NCBI RefSeq assembly: GCF_001399755.1
Contig: NZ_LJCP01000010.1
Coordinates: 248,001-312,000 of the forward strand
Length of the DNA stretch: 64,000 nt
DNA from: Thiohalorhabdus denitrificans
GTDB taxonomy: Bacteria > Pseudomonadota > Gammaproteobacteria > Thiohalorhabdales > Thiohalorhabdaceae
Reading direction: 5' to 3'
A model generated the notes under the pieces. The model had not been told where the DNA came from, did no database searches, and saw only the letters and a list, made by a program, of their open reading frames with translations. Each line of letters starts with the position of its first letter. The first letter of the stretch is position 1. A program made the translations under genes and the position numbers. Of the stretch, positions 41,333 to 49,718 are shown piece after piece.

Positions 41333-42301
41333 TCAGTCCGATTCGGACACCCGCATCTGTTTGTGGGGCCCGTCCTGCCGCTCCGCCTCCGCCTTTCGCC
41401 GGCGGGCCGCCAGTTCCTCCAGGTTGCGCTCCGCCCGCTGGTAGTAGGTGGGACTGGCGTCCAGCGCCTGGCGGAAAAGCCGTTCCGCGGCCTCGTAGTC
41501 GCCCTGGAGCATGGCCACGTAGCCCACGTTGTTGCTGGCCTCGTGCCGCTTCATGCCCCTTTTCAGGATCCGGAACGCCTCCCGGTACCGCCCCTGCCGG
41601 GCCAGAACCACCCCGAGGTTGTTGCGCAGGGGAGGGTATTCGCTCCCTCGCTCCAGCCCCCTCTGCAGGATCCGCTCCGCCGCCTCCAGGTTGCCGGCCA
41701 TGGTCTTGGAGAAGCCGTAGTTGCTTAGCACGCGGGGGTTTCCGGAGGAGACCTCCAGGGCGCGCCGGTAATCCTCATCGGCCCGGGCGAACTCCCCGTA
41801 CAAGTCGTGGATGAAGGCGAGGCCGTTCCAGGCCCGCCAACGGCCCGGCTCCTTCGCCACCAGCTGCTCCAGGGTCCCTCGCGCCGCGGCCAGCTTCCGC
41901 AGGCGCAACCGGGCCAGCCCGAGCCCCTCCAAGGCCTCGCCGTTCTCCGGCTCCAGCCGAGCCAGCCGCCCGAACACCTCCGCGGCCCGCCGGTGCTCGT
42001 CCTGCCGGGCGAAGGCCCGGCCGAGGCCCAGCAGGGCCTCGCCGTCCTCGGAGCGGTCCTTGACCACCTCGCGGAAGTGGCGCTCGGCTTCCCGCCAGTT
42101 CTCCTCCTCCAGGGCCGTTTGACCCCGCTCGAGGTGCTCCTCCGGACGGAGGTCCAGGTCCTCCGGGCTGGGGTCCCGTTGGGTGACGTCCCCCCGCTGG
42201 ACCGGCTGCATCTCGGAGGTCGGGGACTGCTGGGTCGCGCATGCCGTCATGCCGAAGAGGACGGCAACGAGGAGGCCAATTTTCCGTGGGAGTAATTGCA
42301 T
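41333..42301 (-). CDS. tadD: TadD-like tetratricopeptide lipoprotein
   Basis: 322 residues from the ATG at 42301. A lipoprotein signal (LVAVLFGMTACATQ) is followed by about six TPR units (residues 60-300), for example AERHFREVVKDRSEDGEALL and AERLFRQALDASPTYYQRAE. TadD is thought to act as a pilotin or assembly factor for the Tad secretin. It is the last gene of the Tad operon, 48 bp after tadC, and its 3' end lies 15 bp from the convergent fructosamine-kinase-like gene. Confidence 0.85.
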   Translation of the reverse strand: MQLLPRKIGLLVAVLFGMTACATQQSPTSEMQPVQRGDVTQRDPSPEDLDLRPEEHLERGQTALEEENWREAERHFREVVKDRSEDGEALLGLGRAFARQDEHRRAAEVFGRLARLEPENGEALEGLGLARLRLRKLAAARGTLEQLVAKEPGRWRAWNGLAFIHDLYGEFARADEDYRRALEVSSGNPRVLSNYGFSKTMAGNLEAAERILQRGLERGSEYPPLRNNLGVVLARQGRYREAFRILKRGMKRHEASNNVGYVAMLQGDYEAAERLFRQALDASPTYYQRAERNLEELAARRRKAEAERQDGPHKQMRVSESD

Positions 42302-42349
42302 GGGGCCCTCGCGGTTACGTTGGAAAGGGCGGCCGGATGCCACGGGCCG

Positions 42350-43333
42350 CTAGTCGCCCAGGGCGGGCCCTAGGCCCCGCATGATCTGGATCACCGCCGG
42401 TCCCAGTATGACCAGGAACAGCGCCGGGAAGATGAACAGGATCACCGGGAAGATCAGCTTCACCGGCAGCTTGGCGGCCTTCTCCTCGGCGATCTGGATG
42501 CGCAGGGTGCGCATCTCCTGGGCCTGCTCCCGCAGGGCCTTGCCGATCCCGGTGCCGAAACGCTCCGCCTGGATCAGCACACTTACGAGGGAGCGAACCT
42601 CCTCGATCTCGGTGCGCTCGGCCAGGTCCTTCAGGGCCTCCTCCCGGCTCTTCCCCGCGCGCAGCTCCCAGCCCACGATGGCCAGCTCCTCGGAGATCTC
42701 CGGGTGGCTGAGCTTCAGTTCGCGGCTTACCCGCTGGAGGGTGGCATCGAACCCCAGGCCCGCCTCCACGCACACCACCATCATGTCCATGGCATCGGCA
42801 AAGCCGTCCCGGAAGGCGGTAAGCCGCCGCTGGTGCCGGCGCTCCACCAGCCAGTCGGGTAGGTAATAGCCGATCATTCCCAGGAGGAGCACACCGGCCA
42901 GGACGGCGATGTTTCCCACGAACAGGGACCTGCCGAAGAAGAGTACCCCCAGGGTAAGGGACAGGATCAGCAGCCCCACCGCCAGCAGGGCCTTCAGGCC
43001 CATGAACACCTCCAGGGAGTGCGGTCCGCGAATCCCGGCCTGGACGAGCTTCTTCCGGATCCGGGATTTCTGCCAGTCCTCGGTAGGGATGGTGACCTGG
43101 GACAGCCGCTGGGAGAGGCGCAGGAGGAAGCCTTGCTGTCCTTCGGCCTGCTCTCCCGCCTCTTTCCGCTGGCGCGGGCGGAAGAAGGTCTCCATGCGCT
43201 TGCGCACTGGCCTTTGCCGGTTGAGCAACAGGGCGGCCACGCTCTGCACGGCGAGCACCACCGCGATGAAGACCAGACCGGAGGCCAGGGGCCAGACCTG
43301 CTCCTGCGAGAAATTGGTGAACAGTTCCTCCAC
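42350..43333 (-). CDS. tadC: Tad pilus inner-membrane platform protein TadC
   Basis: 327 residues from a GTG start. A TM segment (about 15-35), two more in the middle (about 110-155) and a C-terminal one (about 290-318) flank the T2SSF/GspF domain (about 170-300; MDMMVVCVEAGLGFDATLQR, ALKDLAERTEIEEVRSLVSV). The inner-membrane platform of the Flp pilus is built from TadB and TadC. It is 15 bp after tadB in the operon. Confidence 0.93.
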   Translation of the reverse strand: MEELFTNFSQEQVWPLASGLVFIAVVLAVQSVAALLLNRQRPVRKRMETFFRPRQRKEAGEQAEGQQGFLLRLSQRLSQVTIPTEDWQKSRIRKKLVQAGIRGPHSLEVFMGLKALLAVGLLILSLTLGVLFFGRSLFVGNIAVLAGVLLLGMIGYYLPDWLVERRHQRRLTAFRDGFADAMDMMVVCVEAGLGFDATLQRVSRELKLSHPEISEELAIVGWELRAGKSREEALKDLAERTEIEEVRSLVSVLIQAERFGTGIGKALREQAQEMRTLRIQIAEEKAAKLPVKLIFPVILFIFPALFLVILGPAVIQIMRGLGPALGD

Positions 43334-43348
43334 TTCCCGAACCCCCGG

Positions 43349-44338
43349 TCATATATGGAAATTGACCATCCGCCGGATGACGAAATAGCCCACGAGGAAG
43401 AGCAGAAGCTGGGCGCCGAGGATCATCCGGCCGAAGGGCTCGTTGACCAGGGGCGCCATATAGCCGGGGTTCATCACACTGATTGCCCCGCCAACCACGA
43501 AGGGCAGGGCGATGAGGACGTGGGCCGACATCTTCATCTCCGCCGCGTTGATCTGGACCTCCCGGTAGGTCTTCTGGCGGGCCCGGATAATGTCGGCGAG
43601 GCGGGTAAGCAGGTCGGCCAGGTTGCCGCCGGTGGAGCGCTGCAGGTTGACCGCCGTGGCGAAGTAGTGGACCTCGGGGATGCCCACCCGGGAGGCCAGG
43701 TTGTACAGGGCGGACTCCAGGTCCAGCCCGAAGTTGATTTCCTCGAAGGTCAGGCGGAACTGGCTGCCCACCGGCTCGGGGAGCTCCCCCGCGGCGGCCT
43801 TCAGCGAGGCGGGGAAGGGGTTCCCAGCGCGCAGGCTGCGGGCCAGGAAGTCGAGGGCGTCGGGCAGGATCTCCGCGAACCGGGCCTGGTTCTTGGCCAC
43901 CTGTCGGCGCAGCCAGAGCAGCGGGACCCCGAATCCCACCACGCCGCCCACCAACAGGGCGGGCAGGAGGCGCCACTGGGCCACCACCCCCAGGGCCAGG
44001 AAGAGCGCCAGGGCCGTCCCACCGCCCAGGGCCAGGAAGCGGGGCACGGTCAGGTTGACCCCGCTCCGGACCAGCATCCGGTCGAGGGTCTGGATCCGTG
44101 GGATGTAAGCAAGAAGGCGATCCAGCCAGGGCAGATCGCTGAACCGCTCGCGCTTGACCAGATCGGGGGCCTCCATGCCGTGCTCGCCGCCGGCGGACAG
44201 GGTCCGGATCTGGTTGAGGAAGCGTGAGCGGCCCTGGGACCGGAAGCTACGGAAGAGCTGGTACAGGCCTTCCACCAGCAGCACCACCGCCAGGAAAACC
44301 AGCGCCGAGATCGCGTAGAAGCCGAGGTTCTGGTCCAT
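43349..44338 (-). CDS. tadB: Tad pilus inner-membrane platform protein TadB
   Basis: 329 residues from the ATG at 44338 (MDQNLGFYAISALVFLAVVL). N-terminal TM, a basic cytoplasmic segment, a central TM pair (about 108-150) and the T2SSF domain (about 160-290; DALDFLARSLRAGNPFPASL, STGGNLADLLTRLADIIRAR), then C-terminal TMs. It is the paralogue and partner of TadC. The start is chosen because the open frame continuing upstream merely shadows tadA. Confidence 0.93.
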   Translation of the reverse strand: MDQNLGFYAISALVFLAVVLLVEGLYQLFRSFRSQGRSRFLNQIRTLSAGGEHGMEAPDLVKRERFSDLPWLDRLLAYIPRIQTLDRMLVRSGVNLTVPRFLALGGGTALALFLALGVVAQWRLLPALLVGGVVGFGVPLLWLRRQVAKNQARFAEILPDALDFLARSLRAGNPFPASLKAAAGELPEPVGSQFRLTFEEINFGLDLESALYNLASRVGIPEVHYFATAVNLQRSTGGNLADLLTRLADIIRARQKTYREVQINAAEMKMSAHVLIALPFVVGGAISVMNPGYMAPLVNEPFGRMILGAQLLLFLVGYFVIRRMVNFHI

Positions 44339-44346
44339 AGGGTGCC

Positions 44347-45684
44347 CTATTCGTAGGCCCGGTCCGGATCGAACAGGGCGTCGTCGAGCCGTATGCCCTG
44401 CTCCTGGAAGCGGCCGAGGATCTGGGGCCGGATTCCGGAGGCCTGGAACACTCCCTGCACCCGGCCCTCGGAGGAGACCGTCTGCTGCCGGAAGCGGAAG
44501 ATCTCCTGCATGCTGATCACCTCCTCCTCCATTCCCGTGATCTCCTGGATGCTGGACACCAGCCGGCGGCCGTCCATGAGCCGTTCCAGCTGCACCACCA
44601 GGTGCAGGGCCGAGGAGATCTGGTGCCGGATGACGTTGGGTGGGATGGAGATGCCCGTCATGCCCACCATGTGGTCCAGGCGGGTCATGGAGTCTCGCGG
44701 GGTGTTGGCGTGGATGGTGGTCAGGGAGCCTTCGTGGCCCGTGTTCATGGCCTGCAGCATGTCCAGCGCCTCCTCGCCGCGCACCTCGCCCAGGACCATG
44801 CGGTCGGGGCGCATGCGCAGGGCGTTGCGGACCAGGTCCCGCTGGGTAATCTCGCCCTCGCCCTCGATGTTGGGCGGGCGGGTCTCCATGCGGACCACGT
44901 GGGGCTGCTGCAGCTGCAGCTCGGCGGAATCCTCGATGGTCACCACCCGTTCCCATTCCGGAATGGACCCGGACATGGCGTTCAGCAGGGTGGTCTTGCC
45001 CGTGCCCGTGCCGCCGGAGATGAGCACATTGACCCGGGAGCGCACGGCGGAGCGGAGGAAATCGGCCATGCCCGCGGTGAGGCTCTTCCGCTCCACCAGG
45101 TTCTCCATGGTCAACGGATCTTCGCTGAACTTGCGGATGGACAGCATGGGCCCGTCCACCGCGATGGGCGGGATCACCGCGTTCACCCGGGACCCGTCCG
45201 CCAGGCGCGCATCCACCATGGGGGAGGACTCGTCGATCCGCCGCCCGATGCCGCTGACGATCTTGTCGATGATGCGCATCAGGTGGTCGTCGTTCTGGAA
45301 CCGGGCCGAGGCCTCCTCCAGACGCCCGGCGCGCTCCACGTAGACCGTCTGGGAGGTGTTCACCAGGATGTCGTTGACCGTGGGGTCGGCGAGCAGGGGC
45401 TCCAGGGGACCGAGGCCCAGGACCTCGTCCTGGATCTCCTGCACCAGGCGGTCCCGTTCCGCGGCGTTCAGCGGGATGTCCTCCTCGGCCAGCATTTCCC
45501 GCACCAGCTCGCCGATCTGCTCTCGGACCTCCCGGGGATCGAGGTGCTCGATGATGGCCAGGTTCATGCGGTCCAGGAGACGGCGATGGATCTGCCCCTT
45601 CATCTCCTGGAAATCGGGCAGGTTGTGGGCCCCCTGGGACCCACCCCCCTGGGATCGCAGAGCGTGCTCCCGGTCTTCGGCCAT
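44347..45684 (-). CDS. tadA: Tad/Flp pilus assembly ATPase TadA (CpaF)
   Basis: 445 residues. Secretion ATPase powering Flp pilus extension and probably retraction. Walker A is VLISGGTGTGKTTLLNAMSG, the Asp box is VVTIEDSAELQLQQPHVVRM, Walker B is MRPDRMVLGEVRGEEALDML and the His box is TGHEGSLTTIHANTPRDSM. The N-terminal domain (about 20-130) is typical of CpaF. It lies 8 bp upstream of tadB. Confidence 0.96.
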   Translation of the reverse strand: MAEDREHALRSQGGGSQGAHNLPDFQEMKGQIHRRLLDRMNLAIIEHLDPREVREQIGELVREMLAEEDIPLNAAERDRLVQEIQDEVLGLGPLEPLLADPTVNDILVNTSQTVYVERAGRLEEASARFQNDDHLMRIIDKIVSGIGRRIDESSPMVDARLADGSRVNAVIPPIAVDGPMLSIRKFSEDPLTMENLVERKSLTAGMADFLRSAVRSRVNVLISGGTGTGKTTLLNAMSGSIPEWERVVTIEDSAELQLQQPHVVRMETRPPNIEGEGEITQRDLVRNALRMRPDRMVLGEVRGEEALDMLQAMNTGHEGSLTTIHANTPRDSMTRLDHMVGMTGISIPPNVIRHQISSALHLVVQLERLMDGRRLVSSIQEITGMEEEVISMQEIFRFRQQTVSSEGRVQGVFQASGIRPQILGRFQEQGIRLDDALFDPDRAYE

Positions 45685-45698
45685 GGCTTCCTACTCCG

Positions 45699-46913
45699 TT
45701 ATCGCCGGAAAAGGTTCCACAAGGAGCCCCCCTTCCGCCGATCCCCGGCGCTGCCCGGGGTGGCTTGGGAGGGCTGGGCGAGACGGCTGGCGAGCGCCTG
45801 GAGGTCCCTGGCGAGCGGGGACTGGCTTTTGACCTCGGCCACAGGACGCCCCTCGGCCTGGGCCCGGTTGGCCGCCTCGAAATCGTTATGCACCCGGGCT
45901 CCGATCTCCCGGCCGAGGAGGGCGGGGATGTCCTCCTCCCGGATGTCGCCAAGCCGTTTGCCGGTGGCCCGGTTCAGGAGCAGCTCCAGCTTCTCCGCCC
46001 GAACCCCCAAGGTGGCAAGGCCATCCAGGGTGGTCCGGGCGTCGTGCAGGGTGGCGATGTCCTGCTGGATGACCAGGTGCACGGGGTCGGCGATGGCCAG
46101 GGTGGTTACCATCAGCGGGTTGAAAACGCGGGGCAGGTCCAGAATCACGTAGTCGTGGCTCTCGAGGGCGGCCCCGAGGATAGGCCTGGCAACCTCGCCC
46201 GGGATCTCGCCGCTGCCCTGGATCGACTCCGGAGCCGCAAGCACATGGAGGCCGCTGTCGTGCTCCGTCATGAGCGCCCCCAGGAACAGGGGATCCACCC
46301 GTTCGGGGGCATCCAGTGCGTCCTGGATGGTGCGCTCGGGGCGTAGGTTGAGGGACATGGCCACCGCGCCGAACTGGAGGTCCAAGTCCAGGATGGCCAC
46401 CTTGGCCTCCCCGCCTGCGGCCAGATGGTAGGCCACGTTGGTGGCGAGGGTGGTGGCCCCGGCCCCGCCCTTGGCGTTAAGGAAGGCGATGGCCTTGCCC
46501 CGGGGGGCTTGGTCGGCCCGCAGGCTGTCCCGCTCGGATACGAGGACCCCCTCCAGCTCCCGGGCGAGCTGGTCGGGGAGTTCCGGCTGGGGCAGGACAT
46601 CCCGCACCCCCGCCCGCATGAGGGTGCGCAGGGCCTTCAGGTCACCCTGGGCGTACGTAACGAAGACATTGGCCCGGTCGCCGACCGTCGCCACCAGCTC
46701 CCGGGTCCGCTGGAGGTCCCCCTCATCCTGGCTGTCGATCTCCAGCAGGACGAGGTGGGTAAGGCGGGCCGCCTCGATATGGCTCAGGGGCCCTTCCTCG
46801 CCGACCATCCGCAGGTCCAGGTCGATCCCTTCCACCCCCTGGGCGGCCTCGTTGATCTCCCGCGCAGTGGCCGGTTCGGTGAGGAGCGCCAGCACCTTGA
46901 GCCCGATAATCAT
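45699..46913 (-). CDS. tadZ: Tad pilus localisation protein TadZ (CpaE)
   Basis: 404 residues. The N-terminal atypical receiver-like domain (about 1-135) has no clear phospho-acceptor. It is followed by a MinD/ParA-type ATPase (about 140-380) with a deviant Walker A, FLNAKGGAGATTLATNVAYH, where the usual Lys of KGGxGKT is Ala, as in several TadZ proteins. Other motifs are VAILDLDLQFGAVAMSL and YVILDLPRVFNPLM. TadZ/CpaE places the Tad machine at a pole. It is 14 bp upstream of tadA. Confidence 0.9.
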   Translation of the reverse strand: MIIGLKVLALLTEPATAREINEAAQGVEGIDLDLRMVGEEGPLSHIEAARLTHLVLLEIDSQDEGDLQRTRELVATVGDRANVFVTYAQGDLKALRTLMRAGVRDVLPQPELPDQLARELEGVLVSERDSLRADQAPRGKAIAFLNAKGGAGATTLATNVAYHLAAGGEAKVAILDLDLQFGAVAMSLNLRPERTIQDALDAPERVDPLFLGALMTEHDSGLHVLAAPESIQGSGEIPGEVARPILGAALESHDYVILDLPRVFNPLMVTTLAIADPVHLVIQQDIATLHDARTTLDGLATLGVRAEKLELLLNRATGKRLGDIREEDIPALLGREIGARVHNDFEAANRAQAEGRPVAEVKSQSPLARDLQALASRLAQPSQATPGSAGDRRKGGSLWNLFRR

Positions 46914-46961
46914 TGGGGTGGAAAACCTCTCATTTGCCGAGAAATCCGTCCTTGAGGAGCC

Positions 46962-47483
46962 TCAGGAGACGGGCTGGGTCTCCAGATCCTCGGAGGTCCG
47001 GCTGGACGCGAACGCCGGCAGGGTCACCTCCGTCTCCAGTCCCAGGATGTGGGGGACCATCAGGCGGTGCTCCACGTCCTGAACCTCCACCGTGACCGTC
47101 AGCACCGGCGTCGGCCGGTCCGCATGGCCCGTTCCCGAACAGCGGTAGGTCACCACCACCTGCTCCTCCTCAAGCGGAGCGTAGAGCGTCTTCATGGATG
47201 CAAGCACCCGGTCGCTGGGGCCCGCCTGGACCTCTCCGGAGGTCCCCTCGGAGCACTCGGAGAGCAGCTCACCGAGGTCGGCCTGGGGGTCGTTGACGAT
47301 GGCGGTGCGGACGCCCGCGCGGGTGGCCTCGGCTACCCTCGACCAGTTGAACAGGGCGTAGCCGAATTCCAGTACACCCAGAACCAGCACGAGAAAGAGC
47401 ATCAGACCCACGGCCAGCTCCACCAGGGCCGCGCCGGCCTGATCCTGGAATTCCTCGGCCCGTGGTAAAGGCTCATTCCCCAA
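46962..47483 (-). CDS. TadE-like pseudopilin (minor pilin) 1
   Basis: 173 residues. A short leader (EFQDQAG) is followed by AALVELAVGLMLFLVLVLGV, the TadE-type hydrophobic helix with Glu at position 5 after the expected cleavage, consistent with processing by the TadV prepilin peptidase. The periplasmic part contains a Cys pair (LLSECSEGTSGE and VTYRCSGTGH). TadE-like proteins prime or cap the pilus. It overlaps the upstream tadE-like gene by 11 bp. Confidence 0.87.
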   Translation of the reverse strand: MGNEPLPRAEEFQDQAGAALVELAVGLMLFLVLVLGVLEFGYALFNWSRVAEATRAGVRTAIVNDPQADLGELLSECSEGTSGEVQAGPSDRVLASMKTLYAPLEEEQVVVTYRCSGTGHADRPTPVLTVTVEVQDVEHRLMVPHILGLETEVTLPAFASSRTSEDLETQPVS

Positions 47484-47979
47484 CGTAGCGTTCCTCCGCC
47501 ATGGCCCGGAGGACTAGGTCACCGAGGGGGAGGAATTCCCCCGTGGCGATCACCGGGTCGAAATCCGCGGCGGCCCGGACGCGGATCACGCAGGGAGAGC
47601 CCGCCATGCCTTCCCCCGAAATCGGCTCCGGGCCGAGCCCTTCGATGGTTACGTTCTCCGTTCCGAGGTTGGGAACCAGCGGGTCCGTGGTCCCGAAGGG
47701 GTCGCCGAAAACCACCAGGCGGGTGGCCCTCTCGACACCCTCGCCCCAGTTTTCCCCCTCCGCACAGCTTTCCCAGTCCAATGCCCCGGGCTCCCGGCTC
47801 AGATAGCGGGCCCCCGATTCCGCCGCCTTGGCGAGGATGTGGTTCTGGTAGAGGCCCCGCCCCAGCTCGACGACCCCCACCAGCAGGAGCATAAGCACGG
47901 GGAGCACAAGGGCCAGCTCCACCAGGGCAGCCCCTCGTTCCTCGCCACCGGCCCTTGCCCTATTCATAGAGCTGAACAT
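47473..47979 (-). CDS. TadE-like pseudopilin (minor pilin) 2
   Basis: 168 residues. N-terminal GGEERGAALVELALVLPVLM is the TadE-type processing site and helix with Glu at position 5. A globular periplasmic part follows with Cys residues (WESCAEGENW, AGSPCVIRVR). The start could also be the ATG at 47967 (MNRARAGG); neither has a good ribosome site, and translation is probably coupled to the tadG-like gene, whose stop lies at 47960. With gene 46962-47483 it probably corresponds to the tadE/tadF pair of other Tad loci. Confidence 0.85.
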   Translation of the reverse strand: MFSSMNRARAGGEERGAALVELALVLPVLMLLLVGVVELGRGLYQNHILAKAAESGARYLSREPGALDWESCAEGENWGEGVERATRLVVFGDPFGTTDPLVPNLGTENVTIEGLGPEPISGEGMAGSPCVIRVRAAADFDPVIATGEFLPLGDLVLRAMAEERYVGE

Positions 47980-49414
47980 CCACGTGGTATTCCTCGTCCT
48001 TGCCGCTCGCTAGGCCCATGTACTCCACTAGGAAGTCGATGTCGGTGTCCGAGGCCCCCTGCTTGGCCCGCTGGAGGACGAAGAACTTGGCGAAGGTCTC
48101 GGCGATCACGTCCATGTCCCCCTTCACCTCCTGCTCCTCACAGTTAACCGCGGCCACGAGCAGGGTGCGCCGCCCCGGAACCGAGGCCGGTTCCGAATCG
48201 AAATCCAGATGGTTCGGGTCGGCGAGGCCGTCGGGGACGGGATCGGGCCGCTCGGGAGTCGGGGCCGGATCGGTGTAGGTGTCGTGGTCCGGAACGGGGA
48301 TGGGCAGATCGGCATCCGCGGGACAACTAACCCCGTCGCCGGCGTCCGGGTCACAGGGCGGGTAGCCCTCGGTGAGCTCCCATAAGTGGGCCTCCCTGCG
48401 GGTCCAGGAGTCCCAGTCCAGCGGCTTGGGTTGGCCGTGGTAGGCGTGATAATCGGCCCAATAGTCGGCGGCCGGCCAATCCCCCTTGCCGAAGCGTTCG
48501 GACATCCCGCCGATGTCCCGGAAGCTCTGGTCCTGGGGGTAGCCCATGACGCCCGGGGACGGGGGGAAATCATCGGGGGTCATCCCCTTGTAGAGATCGA
48601 AGCGGGTGTTCCAACCGTGGTTGGGCCAGCTCTGCACGGTGCCTGTACGGGTGTGGAGGTCGGGGTAGGTACACCCCTGGCGGCTCGGGTCGGCGATGTA
48701 TTCGCCGAGGGCTTTGGCGCCATGCTCTGGATCCCCCGATTCGTCCGAGGGGCGAAGGAAGGCGAAGTTGCCGGGTTCCCAGTGGTCCGCTTGGTATTTG
48801 AGGTACATCGAGTCCCCCGGCTCCAGCAGGGGCCCCTCGGGCCGGTGGGGGTCCACCGCCTCCCGGAAGGTCTCCCCCTCCGCCTCGAAGGGGTTGCAGA
48901 ACATCACCGGCGGGAATTCGCACATATAGTAGTGCCGCCCGGCGAGTGCCCGGACATCCACCCGAAGCTCGTCCTGCATGGAAACCCCGGGCAGGACGTC
49001 CAGGACGGGCAGGAATAGGAGGTCCACTGGCCATTGCTCGATCCGGACCTCCGCGTAATGCGCCTCCCGGTAGGAGGTGGTCTCCACCTTTCCGGAGCCT
49101 TCGGGGTCCCGGCTGGAGCCAATGGTGGCGTAGAAGGTGAAGTTCTCGTCCGGCAGGACGTCCTCCAGCGGGATTCCTTGGGGCTCCAGCATCTCCCGGG
49201 CGGCCTGCCGGGCCCGCTCCAGGGCCCCGTATCGGGCGTTCAGCTCCGTGGCCGCCGCCAGGGCCGCCCCGTCCGCGGCGTTCTGCAGCCGGCTCTTCCA
49301 CAGCGCCAGGCGGCCGAAATCCAGGGCCAGGCCCGTCATTCCCAGCAAGACCGCGATCAGAATGGCCATCATGGGCAGGACCGCCCCGCCTTCCCGCTTT
49401 TGGATGCCCCGCAT
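47960..49414 (-). CDS. TadG-like pilus assembly protein
   Basis: 484 residues from the ATG at 49414, which has GGGAGGT upstream. The N-terminal region GGAVLPMMAILIAVLLGMTG followed by DFGRLALWKSRLQNAADGAA matches the TadG/TadE-like pilus N-domain. The rest is a large extracytoplasmic region rich in Asp, Pro and aromatic residues, with several Cys (MCEFPPVMFCNPF, CDPDAGDGVSC). A von Willebrand A MIDAS motif was not recognised. An upstream ATG at 49438 would add eight residues. Probably an envelope-spanning Tad component. Confidence 0.82.
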   Translation of the reverse strand: MRGIQKREGGAVLPMMAILIAVLLGMTGLALDFGRLALWKSRLQNAADGAALAAATELNARYGALERARQAAREMLEPQGIPLEDVLPDENFTFYATIGSSRDPEGSGKVETTSYREAHYAEVRIEQWPVDLLFLPVLDVLPGVSMQDELRVDVRALAGRHYYMCEFPPVMFCNPFEAEGETFREAVDPHRPEGPLLEPGDSMYLKYQADHWEPGNFAFLRPSDESGDPEHGAKALGEYIADPSRQGCTYPDLHTRTGTVQSWPNHGWNTRFDLYKGMTPDDFPPSPGVMGYPQDQSFRDIGGMSERFGKGDWPAADYWADYHAYHGQPKPLDWDSWTRREAHLWELTEGYPPCDPDAGDGVSCPADADLPIPVPDHDTYTDPAPTPERPDPVPDGLADPNHLDFDSEPASVPGRRTLLVAAVNCEEQEVKGDMDVIAETFAKFFVLQRAKQGASDTDIDFLVEYMGLASGKDEEYHVDVQLYE

Positions 49415-49434
49415 GGCACCTACCTCCCGGGGCC

Positions 49435-49707
49435 TCATTGTCCCTGCATGTTCTCGAGAAGCCGCTCCCCGTCCGCCTCGTTCTGTTCGGTTCGGTAGTT
49501 CTCCAGCACCCGCTCGGCCTTGGGCCCGTCGAGAGGGGTGGCCGTAGGGTCCTGGCGGGGCGCTTCGGGATTCAGAAGCTGGACCTTCATGTTGTTGCGG
49601 ACCGCGTCGCCGTGTCGGGCGTCCTCGCCGCCTGCCTTCCCGAGGGCCGGCGGGCCCGCCAGGAGCAGGGCGATTGCCAGAATCGCCGCGGGTGCGTTGT
49701 GGTTCAT
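49435..49707 (-). CDS. small exported protein inside the Tad operon
   Basis: 90 residues from the ATG at 49707, with GAGGGAA upstream. A clear signal peptide (AILAIALLLAGPPALGKAGG) is followed by a short charged mature part ending ERVLENYRTEQNEADGERL. No Cys, no lipobox and no known motif. It lies between the secretin and tadG-like genes, 11 bp after the secretin stop, so a periplasmic role in Tad assembly is likely. The family was not recognised. Confidence 0.7.
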   Translation of the reverse strand: MNHNAPAAILAIALLLAGPPALGKAGGEDARHGDAVRNNMKVQLLNPEAPRQDPTATPLDGPKAERVLENYRTEQNEADGERLLENMQGQ

Positions 49708-49718
49708 GGTCCGTTCCC

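Noticed and set aside
44339-45952. Upstream extension of tadB as a fused large protein
   Set aside because: The extra part is a frame shadow of tadA; the tadB start at 44338 gives the normal N-terminal membrane helix.
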